DNA of 64,000 nt, taken from the NCBI GenBank assembly GCA_015231915.1, contig JADGAR010000009.1, forward strand, positions 1-64,000, written 5' to 3'. This DNA comes from Magnetococcales bacterium. Its GTDB lineage: Bacteria > Pseudomonadota > Magnetococcia > Magnetococcales > Magnetaquicoccaceae. The first letter of the stretch is position 1. Each line of letters begins with the position of its first letter. Positions 61,844 through 64,000 of this stretch are shown one piece after another. The notes under the pieces were generated by a model. The model saw only the letters and a list, made by a program, of their open reading frames with translations, ran no database searches and had not been told where the DNA came from. The position numbers and the translations under genes were made by a program.

Positions 61844-62404
61844 TCATTTGACCGTCATGGCCTGCGCATGCCCATCCATCTCGGCCAGCAGATCGATCAG
61901 CATTTGCAGGTGAGCGCGCATCATGTCGTGATGCCCGGCCATGTCCCCCATCATTTCGGGATTCATCATCCCCTTGCCGGCGTCATGCCCTTGCTCCTTG
62001 GCGCCCTTTTCCATGGCCGGTTTGTGGTGTTGATCCATCATGTCCAGCATCTGTTCCATACGCGTGCGGACCCCCTGCGCCACCTTGCCCAACTCCGCGC
62101 CATGCTCGGCCATCCGTTTGGCGCGCTCCTCGCCAGGGGGCATGCCCCGAATGGTTTCCCGCATGCCACGCATGGCTTCCAGACGCTTGCGGGCCTCGCT
62201 CATCTCCTCCTTCATCTTCTCCATGCGCACCGACATCTTGGCCATCTTGCCCTCCATCTGGTCCCGATGGGAGGCGGCGGGCGCCGCAGCGGCGGCGGGC
62301 GGCGACTTGTGATCCCCATGTTCGTGCTTCTCGTCGGCCAGCGCAAATGACGTTTGCAACGCCATGCACAAAAAAAGCGCCCCGGACAATCCGATTTTTT
62401 TCAT
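61844..62404 (-). CDS. Met/His-rich periplasmic protein, unknown function
   Basis: The 186-residue precursor has a signal peptide (MKKIGLSGALFLCMALQTSF, cleavage about residue 23) followed by a His-rich segment (EKHEHGDHK) and a long charged helix with many Met residues (KMAKMSVRMEKMKEEM). The C-terminal part contains MMDQHHKP and MMGDMAGHHDMMRAH. The Met/His load suggests copper or silver binding in the periplasm; the family is not recognised. A GGGG lies about nine bases above ATG 62404. The 112-base gap to the next gene on the 3' side of the Spy-like gene shows no feature. Confidence 0.72.
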   Translation of the reverse strand: MKKIGLSGALFLCMALQTSFALADEKHEHGDHKSPPAAAAAPAASHRDQMEGKMAKMSVRMEKMKEEMSEARKRLEAMRGMRETIRGMPPGEERAKRMAEHGAELGKVAQGVRTRMEQMLDMMDQHHKPAMEKGAKEQGHDAGKGMMNPEMMGDMAGHHDMMRAHLQMLIDLLAEMDGHAQAMTVK

Positions 62405-62516
62405 TCCATGAACCCCTGGCAAAAAATGTGGACGGAAGCCGTGACATTAACACGAATCCGGCTGGCTCGCCAACCGGATTCGCTTCTCATCCGCAATCGG
62501 ATGCAAACAGGGGGGG

Positions 62517-63032
62517 TCAGCCGCGACAATGGCGCCAATGGCGCTGAGGATGCCAGCCGTTGCGCTCCATGAACCCCGGCCCCGGACAGGACCAGGCCGC
62601 CCCCCGGTCGGCTGCCGAACGTTGCGCATCGCTCAATTGGCTGCGCAGGGTCTGGTAGGCCTCCAGGACCGCCTTTTTCCCGGCGAGCATGCGTTCCATG
62701 AACGCCAGATGCGTTGCCTCCCGATCGGTTGGCGATTGCGTCATGCTCCCCCACATGGCCGCGTGTTTTTCGGCACGGAGGTTGGTCAGCGACTGGACCG
62801 CCTGTTCATATGCCTGCCAGGCCTTCTCCTGTTCCGGCGTGATGCCCAGACGGGTCTTGAGGTCGGAGGCATACGGCGCGCACCCCACGGGTGCGCCTGG
62901 CATCCAGCCGCCTCCCATGCCCGGTCCCATCCCCATGCCATGGGCGAACCCCTCCCCTGCCCAGGACAGGCCCAGTGCCAAGGCCAGCGCCGCGACCAGA
63001 CGCGGCATGCGTGCGTGCAATGATCCGTTCAT
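62517..63032 (-). CDS. Spy/CpxP-like (LTXXQ) periplasmic protein
   Basis: The 171-residue precursor has a signal peptide (about 1-32, LVAALALALGLSWAG), then a Gly/Met-rich stretch (HGMGMGPGMGGGWMPG) and the LTXXQ-like helix LKTRLGITPEQEKAWQAYEQ (about 59-78) of the Spy/CpxP and zinc-resistance families. It may be an envelope chaperone or metal sensor. ATG 63032 has GGAGG five bases upstream. It leads a group with the Met/His-rich and DUF411 genes and is divergent from a response regulator, an arrangement typical of envelope- or metal-stress two-component loci. Confidence 0.8.
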   Translation of the reverse strand: MNGSLHARMPRLVAALALALGLSWAGEGFAHGMGMGPGMGGGWMPGAPVGCAPYASDLKTRLGITPEQEKAWQAYEQAVQSLTNLRAEKHAAMWGSMTQSPTDREATHLAFMERMLAGKKAVLEAYQTLRSQLSDAQRSAADRGAAWSCPGPGFMERNGWHPQRHWRHCRG

Positions 63033-63073
63033 GTTTTCCTCCATTGGTTGTGCGCAAGTTGTGCCTGGCTCTC

Positions 63074-63102
63074 AATTTATGGATAAAATAATGCACTGTA
63101 AA
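63074..63102 (-). promoter_or_regulatory. Candidate promoter of the periplasmic metal-handling genes
   Basis: On the minus strand TTTACA (63102-63097) and TAAATT (63079-63074) are 17 bases apart, with 5-of-6 and 4-of-6 matches. It is about 40 bases above the Spy-like start. The AT-rich gap (63033-63287) has further short repeats such as AATGC/GCATT and two TGTAAA copies that could be response-regulator sites. No clear promoter was found for the regulator on the other strand. Confidence 0.4.
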
Positions 63103-63287
63103 GCATTTTATTGTAAAAAGTTTGCGATAACGACCTGTTTTTTGTCATATTCAACTCACAAAATCCGCCATCCGTCACATCCGTGTCACAATCCCGGACT
63201 TGACCGACAGGAACCAGGCTTGTTAAGCTGTCCTGGCCTCTTGCTGATTTTTTACCTATTATCAATCAATTGAAACTGGGGAAAAAC

Positions 63288-64000
63288 ATGCCGGAAACGG
63301 ATCGGGTCCTGGTGGTGGAAGACGACACCGAGACCAGGGAACTCCTGCGGGAATACCTGGAAGGAAACGGCTGCCAGGTGCGGGCCGTGGCCGACGGCCC
63401 GGCCATGTGGGCCGCCCTGCAAGGCGACAATGCCATCGACATCATCATCCTGGACCTGATGCTGCCCGGCGAGAACGGCCTGGCGCTGTGCAAACGACTG
63501 AGCCTGGAACCCGCAACGGCGGACATTCCGGTGATCATGCTCACCGCCCGGCACGACGAAACCGACCGCATCGTCGGCCTGGAGATGGGAGCCGATGATT
63601 ATCTGGGAAAACCCTTCAGCCCTCGGGAACTGCTGGCGCGCATCCACAGCGTTCTGCGCCGCGCCCGCGCCATGCCGCGCTCCAGCCGGCCACGGGAGAT
63701 CCGGGAATACCGCTTCTCCGGCTGGACCCTGGAGGTCAGGGCACAGCAACTGACCTCACCGGACGGGGTGGACGTGACCTTGACCACCGGGGAGTTCATC
63801 ATGCTGCTGGCCTTTTTGCGCCACCCCAACGAGGTGCTGAACCGCGACCGCATCATGGAGGCCTACCGCAACCGGGAATCCTCCATTTTCGAACGCAGCA
63901 TCGACGTGCAGGTGGGACGGGTCAGACGACGCCTCGGCGAGGATCCCAGAGAGCCGCGCATCATCCGCACGGTCTGGGGCAAGGGCTACATGCTGACGGG
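63288..64000 (+). CDS. OmpR/PhoB-family response regulator (cut by window end)
   Basis: About 237 residues are visible. A receiver (1-120) has VLVVEDD, the phospho-acceptor Asp in IIILDLMLP, LTAR and the LGKP lysine. A winged-helix DNA-binding domain follows (FSGWTLEVRAQQL, LTTGEFIMLLAFLRHP, DVQVGRVRRRLGEDP, RTVWGKGYML). ATG 63288 lies about six bases after GGGG. Only the last residues are missing at the window edge. It is divergent from the Spy-like/DUF411 genes, so it may control them in response to metal or envelope stress. A partner kinase may follow downstream, outside the window. Confidence 0.9.
   Translation, partial: MPETDRVLVVEDDTETRELLREYLEGNGCQVRAVADGPAMWAALQGDNAIDIIILDLMLPGENGLALCKRLSLEPATADIPVIMLTARHDETDRIVGLEMGADDYLGKPFSPRELLARIHSVLRRARAMPRSSRPREIREYRFSGWTLEVRAQQLTSPDGVDVTLTTGEFIMLLAFLRHPNEVLNRDRIMEAYRNRESSIFERSIDVQVGRVRRRLGEDPREPRIIRTVWGKGYMLT

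Noticed and set aside
1-64000. CRISPR arrays, tRNA or rRNA genes
   Set aside because: No regularly spaced repeats, cloverleaf-like segments or rRNA-like sequence were seen. The repeats present are protein-coding TPR or duplicated gene parts.

Overview
The window is a GC-rich, gene-dense stretch of a Gram-negative proteobacterial chromosome. Outer-membrane genes (BamE/OmlA lipoprotein, OprD-type porin) settle the envelope type. Gamma-type housekeeping genes (rsmJ, hrpA, apaH) lie beside an alpha-type pair (ubiquinol-cytochrome c chaperone divergent from bamE/omlA). With the large families of TPR/O-GlcNAc-transferase-like proteins and hybrid kinases, this would fit a deep-branching lineage such as Magnetococcales; that placement is inference, as no marker gene fixes the taxon. 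Stop/start overlaps of the ATGA or GTGA kind are the rule, so most runs of same-strand genes are read as translationally coupled operons.

Region 1 (1-17,922, minus strand) is one long run. It opens with a hybrid histidine kinase (16,315-17,922), continues through six genes carrying seven TPR + glycosyltransferase-41 (OGT/SPINDLY-like) units, one gene being an in-frame fusion of two units, and ends in pheA and the start of lgt. The divergent gene at 18,009 is an eighth, more distant GT41-like protein, followed by coupled rsmJ and hrpA.

Region 2 (24,313-26,970) holds a strong sigma70-type promoter and two unrecognised genes. The second is visibly AT-rich and looks acquired.

Region 3 (26,971-35,817, minus strand) is a five-gene signalling operon: a cyclic-nucleotide-binding protein, a secreted protein with three internal repeats, a 1,368-residue Cache/HAMP/GAF hybrid kinase with three receivers, a STAS-like/CheB/CheR fusion, and a REC-kinase-REC protein.

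Region 4 (35,858-45,442) is mostly housekeeping: apaH, a CYTH protein, a guanylate-kinase-like protein, a CBS protein, rimI, tsaB and a DinG/YoaA helicase on the minus strand. Then come queD, the cytochrome bc1 chaperone, bamE, and a phosphorylase/deaminase pair for methylthioadenosine salvage.

Region 5 (45,479-52,861, plus strand) contains a MscS channel, a rearranged class III CoA-transferase, a patatin-like lipase, an OprD-type porin, a CHAT-domain protein whose catalytic His and Cys are both replaced, and a PPi-type phosphofructokinase coupled to it.

Region 6 (52,908-58,108, minus strand) carries two adjacent TIR-NTPase-TPR (STAND) genes. Their TPR and most of the NTPase are almost identical at DNA level while their TIR domains have diverged. 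This is the best candidate for an unusual defence-type system in the window.

Region 7 (58,303-64,000) has a LEA14-like lipoprotein, a TrmA/RlmD-family rRNA methyltransferase, a single-pass membrane protein behind a promoter flanked by a perfect inverted repeat, a small Met/His/Cys-rich periplasmic metal-handling cluster, and a divergent OmpR-type response regulator cut by the window end. I saw no rRNA, tRNA, CRISPR array, insertion sequence or integrase.
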